Assembly (NCBI GenBank): GCA_021730165.1
Contig: CP072535.1
Span: 434,001 to 498,000 of the forward strand
Direction: 5' to 3'
DNA from: Candidatus Vesicomyidisocius sp. Pext_18_S21
GTDB lineage: Bacteria; Pseudomonadota; Gammaproteobacteria; PS1; Pseudothioglobaceae
Length of the DNA stretch: 64,000 bases
Made by a program: the position numbers and the translations under genes. The notes under the pieces are model-generated. The model saw nothing but the letters and a program-made list of their open reading frames with translations. It was not told the origin of the DNA and ran no database searches. Position 1 is the stretch's first letter. The number at the start of each line of letters is the position of its first letter. Shown here one piece after another: positions 1-10,505 of this stretch.

Positions 1-717
1 ATTCTAGCTACTACTATTGATAATGAAGTAGCCAGTCTATTCGAACAGAGGAACTTAATATCTGCTCCTGTGGTTGATGAGAGTAATCAGCTTATAGGCC
101 GTATAACTATTGATGATGTGGTTGATATTATTCGCGATGAAGCTGAACACTCGGTTATGTCAATGGCTGGTCTGAATGAAGAGGAGGACGTTTTTTCTCC
201 TATTATACAAAGTGCTAAGCGTCGTAGTATTTGGCTTGGAATTAACCTAATTACAGTTTTTATTGCTGTATTTTTTATCGGTCTTTTTGAAGCTACTTTA
301 CAAGAAAAAATTGCATTAGCAATTTTAATGCCAGTTGTGGCATCAATGGGCGGTATTGCTGGTACACAAACACTTATCTTGGTAACACGTGGTATAGCAA
401 CAGGTAGGGTAACAGAGACTAACCTTAAAGTATTAATAAATAAAGAGGTGGCAATTGGAGTTTTAAATGGTATTTTCTGGTCTTTAATCATTAGTGTGGT
501 AACTTATATTTGGTTTACAGATTTGATGCTAAGCCTAGTGATTGCGTTGGCGATTATTGTTAATTTAATCTTTGGTGCTTTTTCAGGTGCATTTTTACCA
601 TTACTACTAATTAAATTTAAAATTGATCCAGCACTTGCTGGTGGTGTTATTTTGACGACAATTACTGATGTTATTGGTTTTTTAGCTTTTTTATCTTTAG
701 CGACGTTGATTGTTTAG
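1..717 (+). CDS. mgtE: Magnesium transporter MgtE, C-terminal part (5' end outside window)
   Basis: The reading frame is open from base 1, so the gene is cut by the window edge; 238 codons remain. The first ~50 residues are the end of a CBS domain (LISAPVVDE, then GRITIDDVVDIIRDEA), the typical end of the cytosolic Mg2+-sensing part of MgtE. After it come about five hydrophobic segments, with the conserved PVVASMGGIAGTQT stretch that belongs to the MgtE pore domain. Known for the family: a dimeric inner-membrane Mg2+ channel gated by Mg2+ bound to the N and CBS domains. A GTG at position 70 could be mistaken for the start, but homology clearly continues upstream of it. Stop is TAG. Confidence 0.9.
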   Translation: MLATTIDNEVASLFEQRNLISAPVVDESNQLIGRITIDDVVDIIRDEAEHSVMSMAGLNEEEDVFSPIIQSAKRRSIWLGINLITVFIAVFFIGLFEATLQEKIALAILMPVVASMGGIAGTQTLILVTRGIATGRVTETNLKVLINKEVAIGVLNGIFWSLIISVVTYIWFTDLMLSLVIALAIIVNLIFGAFSGAFLPLLLIKFKIDPALAGGVILTTITDVIGFLAFLSLATLIV

Positions 718-718
718 T

Positions 719-794
719 AATGGAATTTTTTTAAAATACACTAAATAGTATTAAGATTTTGGTGATTTTTGTCTATTTTTAGAAAAATTCCATT
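719..794 (+). terminator. Inverted repeat downstream of mgtE, possible terminator
   Basis: A 12-base arm at 719-730 (aatggaattttt) is repeated as its reverse complement at 783-794, with about 50 bases between. It starts just after the mgtE stop codon. The loop is long for an intrinsic terminator and there is no clean T-run afterwards, so this is only a candidate. The rest of the 214-base gap to the next gene shows nothing else I recognise. Confidence 0.25.
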
Positions 795-931
795 TAATTA
801 GATAATTATTTTGGTTGTATATTTATGTAAATATTCGGGTAGAGGCAGATATCACCTATTACCTTTGTAGTTATACACCTCTTAATATTTATGTATAACT
901 CTAATTCATATCTCTACATAATGTTAATTTT

Positions 932-2305
932 TCAAAAATATTTAGTAGAAATGTTGTTACTTTTTAGCCAAATTCTGAATCTTTCTTGAATTTCATTTAA
1001 CACTTCTTGACTATCTGCTTCAAATCTCAGGACTAAACAAGGGGTGGTATTAGAAGGACGAATTAAGCCCCAGCCATTGTTATAGTCAACACGAATACCA
1101 TCAATAGTTGTAATTTTTGCATTAGGGAAATCTACATTTTCAGCTAATTTATTCATGACATTAAATTGCTCACCTTGTTGGTCAAAATGAATATTAATTT
1201 CTGGTGTGTTGACATTATCAGGTAATTCAGAAAATATTTCAGCACAAGTTTTTTTTGTTTTTGATAGAATTTCAAGTAACCTAGCACCTGTATAAAACGC
1301 ATCATCAAATCCATACCAACGATCTTTGAAGAAGATATGTCCACTCATTTCTCCACCAAGCATTGCACCAGTTTCTTTTAATTTAGCTTTAATAAAACTA
1401 TGCCCTGTACGTGACATAATTGCTTCGCCACCATGTTTGATAATGTCTTTGGATAACAGTGATGAACACTTAACATCAAAAACAATCTTGGCACCTTTAT
1501 TACGCTTAAGAACATCCCTTGAATATAAGATCATTTGTCTATCTGCCCAGATTACATTTCCTTTGTTGTCAATCAAGCCCAATCTATCACCATCACCATC
1601 AAAGGAAAAGCCCATGTCTGCACCTGTATTTTTTACTTCTTTAATAATATATTCAAGGTTATGAAGTTTAGAAGGGTCTGGATGATGATTAGAAAAGTTA
1701 CCATCAACTAAACAAAATAATTTTGTTACTTTAATACCTAATTGTTCAAATAGTTTTGGTGCAATATTACCTGCAACGCCATTTCCTGCATCAATAACAA
1801 TACTAAATGGTTTGTCTAATTTAATATCATGAGTAATACGCTTAATATAATCTTGTTCAATGTTCACTTTAATTGAAGTTCCATGACCTGAGGAAAAATC
1901 ACCAATTTGAATACGCTGATAAAGCATTTGAATACGTTCACCAGAGAGTGTTTCTCCTGCAATTATGATTTTAAAACCATTATATTCTGGTGGATTATGT
2001 GAACCTGTAATCATTACACCTGAAGTACTAGCTTTAGTATGCGTTGCAAAATATACCAAAGGAGTTGCTACCATACCAATATTCACAATATGACAACCAC
2101 TTTTTTTAAGGCCTTCTATTAAATCTTGCATTAAATCAAAACTACTGAGTCGACCATCACGACCAATAACAATATTGCGTTCATCTTTAGAAATAGATTC
2201 GCTACCAATTGCTAAACCGATAAGTTTGACATTTTCAGGAGTTAAATCATGCTTAACAATACCACGGATGTCATAAGCTTTAAAAATTGATTGTGAAATA
2301 TTCAT
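932..2305 (-). CDS. algC: Phosphomannomutase/phosphoglucomutase (AlgC/ManB family)
   Basis: 457 residues, close to the ~460 of Pseudomonas AlgC. It interconverts hexose-1-phosphate and hexose-6-phosphate (mannose or glucose), feeding nucleotide sugars for lipopolysaccharide and polysaccharide. Visible motifs in order: N-terminal FKAYDIRGIV, the phosphoserine loop TGSHNPPEYNGFK near residue 101, the metal-binding DGDGDRLG near 237, the sugar-binding GGEMSGHIFF near 318, and the phosphate-binding RPSNTTPCLVLRFEA near the C-terminus. All catalytic motifs look intact. It is divergent from rseC with only 57 bases between the start codons, so the two promoters must share that gap. Whether it prefers mannose or glucose phosphate cannot be told from sequence; the symbol is by family. 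Confidence 0.9.
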   Translation of the reverse strand: MNISQSIFKAYDIRGIVKHDLTPENVKLIGLAIGSESISKDERNIVIGRDGRLSSFDLMQDLIEGLKKSGCHIVNIGMVATPLVYFATHTKASTSGVMITGSHNPPEYNGFKIIIAGETLSGERIQMLYQRIQIGDFSSGHGTSIKVNIEQDYIKRITHDIKLDKPFSIVIDAGNGVAGNIAPKLFEQLGIKVTKLFCLVDGNFSNHHPDPSKLHNLEYIIKEVKNTGADMGFSFDGDGDRLGLIDNKGNVIWADRQMILYSRDVLKRNKGAKIVFDVKCSSLLSKDIIKHGGEAIMSRTGHSFIKAKLKETGAMLGGEMSGHIFFKDRWYGFDDAFYTGARLLEILSKTKKTCAEIFSELPDNVNTPEINIHFDQQGEQFNVMNKLAENVDFPNAKITTIDGIRVDYNNGWGLIRPSNTTPCLVLRFEADSQEVLNEIQERFRIWLKSNNISTKYF

Positions 2306-2362
2306 AATTTAAAAAGATAGCGTACAATAAAAGTCTTTATTTTAAACACAAAGACTAATTAA

Positions 2363-2731
2363 GTGAAAGAACAGTTTAAAGTTATTGCAATTGAGAATGA
2401 AATGATGACACTCGAAGTTAATCGATCAAGTGGTTGTCATAGCTGCGAAGCAAGTAGTAGTTGTGGTATAGGAATATTCGCTAATCATTATTCTGTGTTT
2501 AACAGGCCATACCAAGATAATATTTCAGTGGGTGGTTTTGTAACATTAGAAATTTCTTCAAGTAAATTATTTTTACGTGCTTTTCAACTTTACGTACTAC
2601 CATTGTTATCCTTATTTATAAGCGGAGTGTTAGGTAGTATCTTATATACAGTTAATGAAATAGGACAAATTGTATTTGCTTTGATTGGTTTTTTTGTCTC
2701 ATTTGTATTTATTAAATATTTTATAAAGTAG
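2363..2731 (+). CDS. rseC: RseC/MucC-like membrane protein
   Basis: 122 residues starting at GTG. The N-terminus holds a cysteine cluster (GCHSCEASSSCGIG, near residues 24-37), which is the hallmark of the RseC/MucC family, and the C-terminal half has two strongly hydrophobic segments (near residues 71-92 and 98-121). In E. coli RseC takes part in keeping SoxR reduced and sits in the rpoE-rseABC operon; here it stands alone between algC and aceE, with no rpoE or rseAB beside it. In this setting a link to electron transfer (Rnf/Rsx-type) is more likely than sigma-E control, but that is inference. Confidence 0.8.
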   Translation: MKEQFKVIAIENEMMTLEVNRSSGCHSCEASSSCGIGIFANHYSVFNRPYQDNISVGGFVTLEISSSKLFLRAFQLYVLPLLSLFISGVLGSILYTVNEIGQIVFALIGFFVSFVFIKYFIK

Positions 2732-2789
2732 ATTCTAAAGATATAATAATTTTGGGATAATTGGTTTTTTTAAAAAATTATACATTATT

Positions 2790-5441
2790 ATGTTAGTTCA
2801 AGATATTGACCCTTTGGAAACTCAAGAATGGCTAGAAGCTTTTAAATCTGTTGTTCGTATTGAAGGTGATGATCGTGTTAAGTTTTTGTTAAATCAATTA
2901 ATGGACATGGCGTATCACGAAGGGATAGATTTACCAACAGGTGTTAATACCTCTTATCTCAACAGTATTTCTAAAGAAAAAGAAATTATAACTGATATTA
3001 ATGAAGATATTGAGGAAAGAATTTCAGCTATTGTCCGTTGGAATGCCATGGTAATGGTAGTAAAAGCTAATCAGTTGCCGTATGATTTAGGTGGACATAT
3101 TGCTTCATTTGCATCAAGTGCAACTTTATATGAAGTTGGTTTTAATCATTTTTATCGTGGTCCTAATGCAGATCAGGGTGCAGATCTTGTCTTTTTTCAA
3201 GGGCATATATCTCCAGGTATTTATTCTCGTGCTTATTTAGAAGGACGTATTACTGAGGATCAGATGCTTAAATTTCGTCAAGAAGTTGGAAAGGAGGGTT
3301 TATCTTCTTATCCTCATCCATGGTTAATGCCAGATTTTTGGCAATTTCCAACAGTTTCAATGGGTTTGGGTCCAATTATGGCAATTTTTCAAGCACGATT
3401 TATGAAATATCTTCATCACCGTGAAATTAAACAAACTGACAAGCGCACTGTTTGGGCATATTTAGGTGATGGTGAAACTGATGAGCCAGAATCATTAGGT
3501 GCTATCTCAATGGCAGGTCGTGAAAAATTAGACAATCTTATTTTTGTTATTAATTGTAATCTTCAACGCCTTGATGGTCCTGTACGTGGTAATGGAAAAA
3601 TTATTCAAGAATTAGAAGGTGTATTTCATGGTTCTGGTTGGAATGTGATTAAAGTTATTTGGGGTGGTAAATGGGATAAATTATTTGCCAAAGATACTCA
3701 AGGATTTTTAAAAAAACGTATGGAAGAAGTGGTGGATGGTGAATATCAGGCTTATAAAGCTAAAGATGGTGCTTATGTACGTAAACATTTTTTTGGTAAG
3801 TATCCTGAATTATTAGCCATGGTTGAAGATATGAGTGATGATGAAATTTATCATCTTGATCGTGGTGGCCATGATCCTTATAAGGTATTTCAAGTTTATC
3901 ATTCGGCTAAAGCATGCCGTGATAAACCAACGGTTATTTTGGCTAAAACGGTTAAAGGTTATGGTATGGGTGAGGCTGGTGAAGGACAAAACACCACCCA
4001 CTCACAAAAAAAAATAGGACTAAAACAAGTTGAAATTTTTGCTAAACGCTTTGATGTTCCAGTTACTGAAGAAGATGTTAAAGCCTTAAATTTTTATAAG
4101 CCAGTACTTGATAGTGAAGAAATGGTTTATATGCGCGCTAAACGTAAGAAACTAGGAGGTTCTTTGCCAGTACGTGCGTTTGATTTAGAACAAATAAAAA
4201 TACCTAAACTGAATGTATTTGAAACGTTATTAAAATCAAGTGGAGACCGTAAAATGTCAACCACAATGGTATTTAACCGAGTTATAACATTATTAGTTCG
4301 TGATAAGCAGTTAGGCCCTAAAATTGTACCAATTATTCCTGATGAGGCGCGTACTTTTGGTATGGAGGGTTTATTTAGACAATTAGGTATCTATTCTGCT
4401 TCTGGGCAACTTTATCAACCTGAAGATTCAGATAAAGTTATGTGGTATAAAGAAGATAAAAAAGGTCAAGTATTACAAGAAGGAATTAATGAAGCAGGTG
4501 CAATCTCTGATTGGATTGCAGCCGCTACGGCTTATGCAACGCATAATATTACTATGATCCCATTTTATATTTATTACTCTAAATTTGGCTTCCAGCGCGT
4601 AGGAGATTTGATTTGGGCAGCTGGAGATATGCAGGCTAAAGGTTTTTTAATTGGCGGTACTGCAGGACGTACAACACTTAATGGTGAAGGTTTACAGCAT
4701 CAAGATGGTGACTCTCAATTAGTGGCAAATACTATTCCAAACTGTATTTCTTATGACCCAACTTATGGTTACGAATTGATGATAATTATTCATTCTGGTC
4801 TTTATAGAATGTATGAAAAACATGAAAATATTTTTTATTACATCACTATAATGAATGAGTTGTATACTCACCCAGAAATGCCAAAAAATTCTGAACAAGG
4901 TATTATTAAAGGTATGTATAAATTAAAAACCATTGGCAAGAGCATGATAGAGGTACAATTAATGGGTTCTGGAACTATTTTAAGAGAGGTGGAAAAAGCT
5001 GCAAAAATGTTAGCTGATGATTGGGGTGTGAAATCCAGTATTTGGTCAGTGACAAGTTTTAATGAATTAACACGTGAAGCACAAGCTATTGATAGAATAA
5101 ATCGTTTTAATACAAATGGTAATACACAAGTACCTTATATTACAAAATGTTTAGAAGGTGCCAATGGTCCGATAATTGCAGCAACTGACTACATGCGTAA
5201 TTTTGCCGAGCAAGTACGTAAGTATGTTCCTAATCGATACGAAGTATTAGGAACAGATGGTTTTGGTCGTTCTGATTCAAGAGCTACACTTAGAGAATTT
5301 TTTGAAGTTAATGCTAAATACATAACGATAGTAGCATTAAAAGCGCTTTCAGATGAAGGTGATATTGAAATTTCAATTTTTACAAAAGCGATTAAAAAAT
5401 ATAAGCTTAATATCAATAAAGCTAACCCAATGACAGTATAA
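2790..5441 (+). CDS. aceE: Pyruvate dehydrogenase E1 component
   Basis: 883 residues, almost the length of E. coli AceE (887), homodimeric type. It decarboxylates pyruvate on thiamine diphosphate and passes the acetyl group to the lipoyl domain of E2. The thiamine diphosphate/Mg2+ motif GDGETDEPES is at about residue 229, and the family-typical YLGDGE, GKGYGMG-like (KTVKGYGMGEAGEGQN) and TAGRTTLNGEGLQHQDG stretches are present. No frameshift is visible. Unlike most gammaproteobacteria, aceF and lpd do not follow; the next gene (pnp) is on the opposite strand, so E2 and E3 must be encoded elsewhere. The upstream ~60 bases are AT-only and hold TATAAT-like boxes, but no promoter can be fixed. 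Confidence 0.97.
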   Translation: MLVQDIDPLETQEWLEAFKSVVRIEGDDRVKFLLNQLMDMAYHEGIDLPTGVNTSYLNSISKEKEIITDINEDIEERISAIVRWNAMVMVVKANQLPYDLGGHIASFASSATLYEVGFNHFYRGPNADQGADLVFFQGHISPGIYSRAYLEGRITEDQMLKFRQEVGKEGLSSYPHPWLMPDFWQFPTVSMGLGPIMAIFQARFMKYLHHREIKQTDKRTVWAYLGDGETDEPESLGAISMAGREKLDNLIFVINCNLQRLDGPVRGNGKIIQELEGVFHGSGWNVIKVIWGGKWDKLFAKDTQGFLKKRMEEVVDGEYQAYKAKDGAYVRKHFFGKYPELLAMVEDMSDDEIYHLDRGGHDPYKVFQVYHSAKACRDKPTVILAKTVKGYGMGEAGEGQNTTHSQKKIGLKQVEIFAKRFDVPVTEEDVKALNFYKPVLDSEEMVYMRAKRKKLGGSLPVRAFDLEQIKIPKLNVFETLLKSSGDRKMSTTMVFNRVITLLVRDKQLGPKIVPIIPDEARTFGMEGLFRQLGIYSASGQLYQPEDSDKVMWYKEDKKGQVLQEGINEAGAISDWIAAATAYATHNITMIPFYIYYSKFGFQRVGDLIWAAGDMQAKGFLIGGTAGRTTLNGEGLQHQDGDSQLVANTIPNCISYDPTYGYELMIIIHSGLYRMYEKHENIFYYITIMNELYTHPEMPKNSEQGIIKGMYKLKTIGKSMIEVQLMGSGTILREVEKAAKMLADDWGVKSSIWSVTSFNELTREAQAIDRINRFNTNGNTQVPYITKCLEGANGPIIAATDYMRNFAEQVRKYVPNRYEVLGTDGFGRSDSRATLREFFEVNAKYITIVALKALSDEGDIEISIFTKAIKKYKLNINKANPMTV

Positions 5442-5568
5442 ACCAGTAGAAAAAAGACGGAAATAAACTATTTAAACTTGTTTAGGAAATCACGATAATA
5501 AAACTAAAATTACTTGTATGACAATATTTATCTCATGTACAAGAACTATTCATTTGGGTTTGTAAAAA

Positions 5569-7656
5569 TTATTTTTCTAATAAAACCTTACGAGATAATT
5601 TAATACGACCTCTATCTAAACCTATAACTTTTACATCAATTTTATCACCTTCTCTAATATGATTTTTTATTTTTTCAACACGTTCATGAGAAATTTCAGA
5701 AATATGTAGTAAACCATCTTGGTTAGGCATAATATTAATAAAAGCACCAAACTCAACAATTTTAACAACTTTACCTGTATAAACTTTATTCATTTCAGGT
5801 ATAGCAGTCACATCTTTTACCATTTGAACTGCTGTATCAAAGGATTTCTGGTTATTGGAAAAAATATTAACATTACCACTATCATCTACATCAATACTAG
5901 CACGAGAGGTTGAGATGATACCTTTAATAGTTTCTCCACCTCTGCCGATTAAATCACGAATCTTATCAGTTTGAATTTTAATAATGGTAGTTTTAGGTGT
6001 ATTTTTGTTTGACGTATTAGGTTCACAAATAATTTGGTTCATTTGACCTAAAATATTTAATCTTGCCTCTTTGGCTTGTTTTAGAGCGATATTCATAATT
6101 TCATGGGTAATGCCATGGATTTTAATGTCCATTTGTAATGCATTTATTCCACGTGATGTCCCTGCTACTTTAAAATCCATATCACCTAAGTGATCTTCAT
6201 CACCTAAAATATCAGTCAATATAGTAAATTTATCATCTTCTTTAACTAAACCCATTGCAATGCCTGCTATTGGTGCTTTTATTGGAACACCTGCATCCAT
6301 TAATGATAATGATGAGCCACAAACACTAGCCATAGAACTAGAACCATTAGATTCGGTAATTTCTGAGACTACACGTACTGTGTACGGGAATTCTTCAATT
6401 GAAGGCAAGCAAGCATTGATACCACGGCGTGTTAGATTACCATGACCAATTTCACGACGCTTAATTGTAGATAAGCGACCAGTTTCACCTACACAATATG
6501 GCGGAAAGTTGTAATGTAACAAAAAGTAATCATTTTGACGCTCGGAAAATTCTAATTTTTCAATTAACTGAGCATCACTCTTAGGACCTAAAGTAGTTAC
6601 AACTAAGGCTTGTGTTTCACCACGAGTAAATAAAGCAGAGCCATGTGTGTTCTTTAGCACACCTGTTTCAATCTTTAATTCACGAACAGTTTCATTATTA
6701 CGACCATCAATACGAGAATCATTATTTAAGATGCGTTCACGTACGGTTGATTTTTCAACCTCTTTAAAGTATTTGCTAACTTCTTCGGCAGAATTTCCGT
6801 TTTCATTTTCATTTTCCAATGCTTCAATTGCAGCTATTCTAATTTTATCAATTTTGGCATGACGGTCAAGTTTTTTCTTGATTTGGTAGGCTTTGTTAAT
6901 TTTTTTGCCAAATTTTGATTTGATATCACTTAATAAAACTTCATTAGTTATAGGTGCTGTCCAGTCCCATTTTTGCATGCCTACCTCAGTGGTAAATTCA
7001 GCAATATTGGTAATGGCAACTTGGCATTGTTCATGTGCATATGTAACTGCACCTAACATAATTTCTTCAGAAAGTTCATTAGCTTCTGATTCTACCATTA
7101 TTACTGCTTCATCAGTACCTGCAACCACCATGTCTAAATCTGAATTAGTCAACTCAATATAAGTTGGATTAAGAATATATTCACCATTAGAATAGCCAAC
7201 ACGAGAACCGCCAATTGGTCTACTAAATGGCACACCAGAAATACTTAGTGCAGCAGATACACCTAACATTGAAATAATGTCTGGATTAACCTTAGAATTG
7301 GCAGAAACAACGGTAATAACGACTTGTACCTCATTCATGAAACCATTTGGAAATAGTGGGCGAATAGTACGATCAATCAATCTAGATGTGAGAGTTTCTT
7401 TCTCACTAGGTCTTGCCTCACGTTTTAGAAAACTGCCAGGAATTTTTCCAGTTGCGTAAGTTTTTTCAATATAATCAACAGACAGAGGAAAAAAATCTTG
7501 TCCAGATCGTGTTTCTTTAGAGCTAACAACGGTTATCAATACTTGTGTGTCATCCATACTTGCTAGTACTGCACCATGTGCTTGTCTAGCAATACGCCCT
7601 GTTTCTAACGTTACTATATGCTTGCCCATAGTGAAGCTTTTTGTTTTGATATTCAT
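5569..7656 (-). CDS. pnp: Polyribonucleotide nucleotidyltransferase (PNPase)
   Basis: 695 residues from the ATG chosen here. The protein then begins [20 protein letters not shown], matching the normal PNPase N-terminus. An in-frame TTG six codons upstream (7674) is less likely: it overlaps the GGAG that serves as ribosome binding site for the ATG. Domain order: first RNase PH domain, all-alpha linker, second RNase PH domain ([16 protein letters not shown] active-site region), KH domain with [15 protein letters not shown], then S1 domain ending in GRIKLSRK. It degrades RNA 3' to 5' phosphorolytically. rpsO, the usual upstream partner, is absent; about 730 bases without a gene lie there instead. 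Confidence 0.96.
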   Translation of the reverse strand: MNIKTKSFTMGKHIVTLETGRIARQAHGAVLASMDDTQVLITVVSSKETRSGQDFFPLSVDYIEKTYATGKIPGSFLKREARPSEKETLTSRLIDRTIRPLFPNGFMNEVQVVITVVSANSKVNPDIISMLGVSAALSISGVPFSRPIGGSRVGYSNGEYILNPTYIELTNSDLDMVVAGTDEAVIMVESEANELSEEIMLGAVTYAHEQCQVAITNIAEFTTEVGMQKWDWTAPITNEVLLSDIKSKFGKKINKAYQIKKKLDRHAKIDKIRIAAIEALENENENGNSAEEVSKYFKEVEKSTVRERILNNDSRIDGRNNETVRELKIETGVLKNTHGSALFTRGETQALVVTTLGPKSDAQLIEKLEFSERQNDYFLLHYNFPPYCVGETGRLSTIKRREIGHGNLTRRGINACLPSIEEFPYTVRVVSEITESNGSSSMASVCGSSLSLMDAGVPIKAPIAGIAMGLVKEDDKFTILTDILGDEDHLGDMDFKVAGTSRGINALQMDIKIHGITHEIMNIALKQAKEARLNILGQMNQIICEPNTSNKNTPKTTIIKIQTDKIRDLIGRGGETIKGIISTSRASIDVDDSGNVNIFSNNQKSFDTAVQMVKDVTAIPEMNKVYTGKVVKIVEFGAFINIMPNQDGLLHISEISHERVEKIKNHIREGDKIDVKVIGLDRGRIKLSRKVLLEK

Positions 7657-8385
7657 ACCAATGATAATCTCCAAAGAAAAATTAAAAAAAGAAGTTTATG
7701 GTTTGAACCTAATAAGCTTTATTTGAAATATATTCAAATCTCTAAAATAAGTAAATTTCTCTTTTGCTTATAATGAACACATTTTATATAAAACTTACAC
7801 TCAATTAAACCATAAAATTTAAACATTATACTTATTAAATCTTTGATTGAGAATGAATTTAATACAGATTGTATTCAATGTGGTAATTTCACAATGGGTA
7901 AAATCGCCATCATGTTAAAGTTGCTAGAATTTTGTATTTATTAGATAATTTATTATTTAAATTGGTTAAAGGCAATAGTAATTTTTTCAGTAAATAATTT
8001 TACTGCTGTAAATAGCCATGAATTTAAAGTACCAAAAGATAATTTATTAGATTTTGTCATAGTTTGGTAGAATCAATTCTAATACTCTATAGAGCTATTG
8101 AACTGTTTGTTATGCTCGTTTGTAGTTTTTCTGTAGAGAAAATACGTAAACTAGAAATATAATTCATACAACCAACAAAACCTATTTAGGTGCTTATATT
8201 TGGATATAAGAATTAGAGGATTGATGCTGGATAGTTGGTATTTTCTAAATTAAGTTTAATTAATATTGGTTTTTATATTAAAAATTGGTTAGAAATTCTT
8301 GTTCATAAACCTCTTTAAAATGGATTACTTTTATGGTACTTGTTTAGCTAAACAAACAAAAAATATTGGTGAGAAAGTCTGATAG
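7657..8385. other. Gene-free stretch between pnp and guaB
   Basis: About 730 AT-rich bases with no convincing intact gene. On the plus strand, short coding-like pieces can be read, for example CIQCGNFTMGKIAIMLKLL from about 7868 and VNNFTAVNSHEFKVPK near 7990-8037, separated by stops and frame changes. They look like a decayed protein gene, but I cannot name the family. No rpsO remnant is seen on the minus strand. The remaining bases near guaB show nothing recognisable. Confidence 0.4.
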
Positions 8386-9846
8386 TTATTGATGATAATT
8401 TGATGCTTCTTTTGTAATAGATACATCATGAACATGAGATTCGACCATACCTGCTGAAGTAACTTGTACGAATTGTGAGTTTGTACGCATTTTTTCTAAT
8501 GTATCACAACCAATGTAACCCATAGAAGATTTAACGCCACCAATCATTTGGTGAATAATTGGACGTATAGAACCTTTAAATGGAACACGACCTTCTACTC
8601 CTTCTGGTACTAGTTTATCGGCTTTTGAGTCTGATTGAAAATATCGATCAGATGAACCGTGTGCTTGGTTCATTGCGCCTAATGAGCCCATGCCACGATA
8701 AGATTTATAAGAACGACCTTGGTAAAGTTCAACTTCGCCTGGAGATTCTTCAGTGCCTGCTAGCATTGAGCCTAACATGACGCAGTATGCGCCAGCAGCG
8801 AATGCCTTTGCAATGTCACCAGAATAACGTATACCACCATCAGCGATTAGTGGTATACCTGTGTCTTTAAGTGCATCTGCCACTTCTGAAATAGCACTTA
8901 TTTGGGGTATACCTACACCAGCAACAATACGAGTAGTACAAATACTACCTGGACCAATACCTACTTTTACGCAATCTGCACCTGCTTTAACTAAATCTAG
9001 TGCCGCTTCGCCTGTGGCGATATTACCAGCAATAATAGACACGTTTGGATGTTTGTTTTTAGTTTCTGCAACCCTATTAAGTACACCTTGAGAGTGCCCA
9101 TGAGCAGTGTCAATAACAATTACATCTACACCTGCTTCAATAAGTGTATCAATACGCTTGCTTGTACCGGTGCTAACACCAACAGCAGCGCCCACACGTA
9201 AACGTTCTTCTGAGTCTTTACAGGCATTGGGAAAATCTGTTGATTTTTGAATATCGCTTACATTAATCATACCTTTAAGATTAAATGCATCATCAGTGAT
9301 AATGATACGTTCAATACGATGCTTTTGCAATAATGATCTTACTTTGTTTATGTTTGTACCTTCTTGAACAGTAATCAATTTATTTTGCGGGGTCATTACG
9401 TTTTTAACTAATTCGTTTAAACGAGTTTTGAATCTTACATCTCTACCTGTAACTAAGCCTTTAATGGTATTACCTTCAACTACAGGTAAGGCAGAAATAT
9501 TGTACTGTTGCTGCATTTTAAGAACATCAGCAATAGTTGCTTTTAGTGATATAGTGATTGGTTCTTTAATAATACCTGATTCAAAACGTTTGACACGGTG
9601 AACCTCATTAGCCTGCTCCTCTACTGATATATTTTTATGAATGATGCCAATTCCTCCTTCTTGAGCAAGAGCGATAGCTAGTTTAGATTCAGTGACAGTA
9701 TCCATTGCTGCTGAAAGAATAGGTATGTTAAGAGTGATATTTTTAGTTAATTGTGTTATTAAGTTTACTTTTTTTGGTATGATTTTTGAGTATTTTGGTA
9801 CTAGTAATACGTCATCAAATGTGTATGCGGTTTTTAGTAAATTCAT
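8386..9846 (-). CDS. guaB: Inosine-5'-monophosphate dehydrogenase
   Basis: 486 residues, the normal bacterial length. It oxidises IMP to XMP with NAD+, the committed step of GMP synthesis. The N-terminal barrel strand (TFDDVLLVP), two CBS domains (about residues 90-200), the catalytic-cysteine loop [11 protein letters not shown], the IMP-binding [13 protein letters not shown] and [12 protein letters not shown] stretches, and the flap [10 protein letters not shown] are all present. The start codon overlaps the stop of the upstream SH3-domain gene by one base (TAATG), and its ribosome binding site (AGGAG) lies inside the end of that gene, which indicates translational coupling in a valS-SH3-guaB operon. 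guaA is not adjacent. Confidence 0.97.
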   Translation of the reverse strand: MNLLKTAYTFDDVLLVPKYSKIIPKKVNLITQLTKNITLNIPILSAAMDTVTESKLAIALAQEGGIGIIHKNISVEEQANEVHRVKRFESGIIKEPITISLKATIADVLKMQQQYNISALPVVEGNTIKGLVTGRDVRFKTRLNELVKNVMTPQNKLITVQEGTNINKVRSLLQKHRIERIIITDDAFNLKGMINVSDIQKSTDFPNACKDSEERLRVGAAVGVSTGTSKRIDTLIEAGVDVIVIDTAHGHSQGVLNRVAETKNKHPNVSIIAGNIATGEAALDLVKAGADCVKVGIGPGSICTTRIVAGVGIPQISAISEVADALKDTGIPLIADGGIRYSGDIAKAFAAGAYCVMLGSMLAGTEESPGEVELYQGRSYKSYRGMGSLGAMNQAHGSSDRYFQSDSKADKLVPEGVEGRVPFKGSIRPIIHQMIGGVKSSMGYIGCDTLEKMRTNSQFVQVTSAGMVESHVHDVSITKEASNYHQ

Positions 9847-10505
9847 TAATATCTCCTACGGTTAACAAAATGTGAAAGAATGAGACCTATTATTACGCCA
9901 AAGAATAACACTAAACCACCTGTAATGAACCAGTTTCGAGAACTATAATTCTGTGTGTCTATGTTGTTATTTTTTAATATTTGAATCTCAGCTTTTAGTT
10001 GTAATATTTTTGTAGAGAATTTTTCGTTAGAATGTTCAAGTTTTAGTGTATTTTTATAGATATTTTCAATGTGTTGTTTTTCAGCTTTAGATTTGTTATT
10101 TTGTATAAAAAACTTGATATTTTGATTTTTTAGTATTTTAACTTGCTTTTCTAGTTCTATATTTCTTTTACCTTGTTTTTTACTTAGTAATTGATTGGAG
10201 TCATATTTTTTCTTAAGCTTATCTAACTTTACTATTGCTGGTGGATTATTAGATAAATATCGTGATATAACCCAGCCTATTGACTCTTTATGCTTAACTT
10301 TAGTCCAGCCGTCTTTAGTAGTTTGTAAGATATATAATTTTTCTCCAGAAGAAAAAGACCGTATTATGTTATTATTGAAGCTTTTATCTTCTCGCATTGG
10401 AATATCTACCTGGTCAGTGATATAGACAAATGATTTAGCGTTAACATTTGATATAAGTGTGCTAAATAGTATGGGTGTTAATAACAAATACTTAATTAAA
10501 TTCAT
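9846..10505 (-). CDS. SH3-domain protein with C-terminal membrane anchor (YgiM-like, TIGR04211-type)
   Basis: 219 residues. Layout: signal peptide ([19 protein letters not shown], cut after NVNA), a bacterial SH3 domain from about residue 24 to 90 ([28 protein letters not shown]), a lysine-rich coiled coil of about 90 residues, and a single transmembrane helix near the C-terminus followed by HFVNRRRY. This matches the periplasmic SH3 plus anchor family found in many gammaproteobacteria. Function is unknown; the architecture suggests a periplasmic envelope protein held to the inner membrane. Its start overlaps the valS stop by four bases (ATGA), and its own end carries the guaB ribosome binding site. 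Confidence 0.75.
   Translation of the reverse strand: MNLIKYLLLTPILFSTLISNVNAKSFVYITDQVDIPMREDKSFNNNIIRSFSSGEKLYILQTTKDGWTKVKHKESIGWVISRYLSNNPPAIVKLDKLKKKYDSNQLLSKKQGKRNIELEKQVKILKNQNIKFFIQNNKSKAEKQHIENIYKNTLKLEHSNEKFSTKILQLKAEIQILKNNNIDTQNYSSRNWFITGGLVLFFGVIIGLILSHFVNRRRY

Noticed and set aside
1153..1344. Short frames inside algC, aceE, pnp, guaB, valS, dnaX, metH and other genes on either strand
   Set aside because: They overlap well-supported genes completely and show no family motifs; treated as chance frames.
7672..7674. TTG as start of pnp (and TTG starts for dnaX, queF and ssb)
   Set aside because: In each case a nearby ATG matches the family N-terminus better, and for pnp and ssb the TTG overlaps the ribosome binding site of that ATG.
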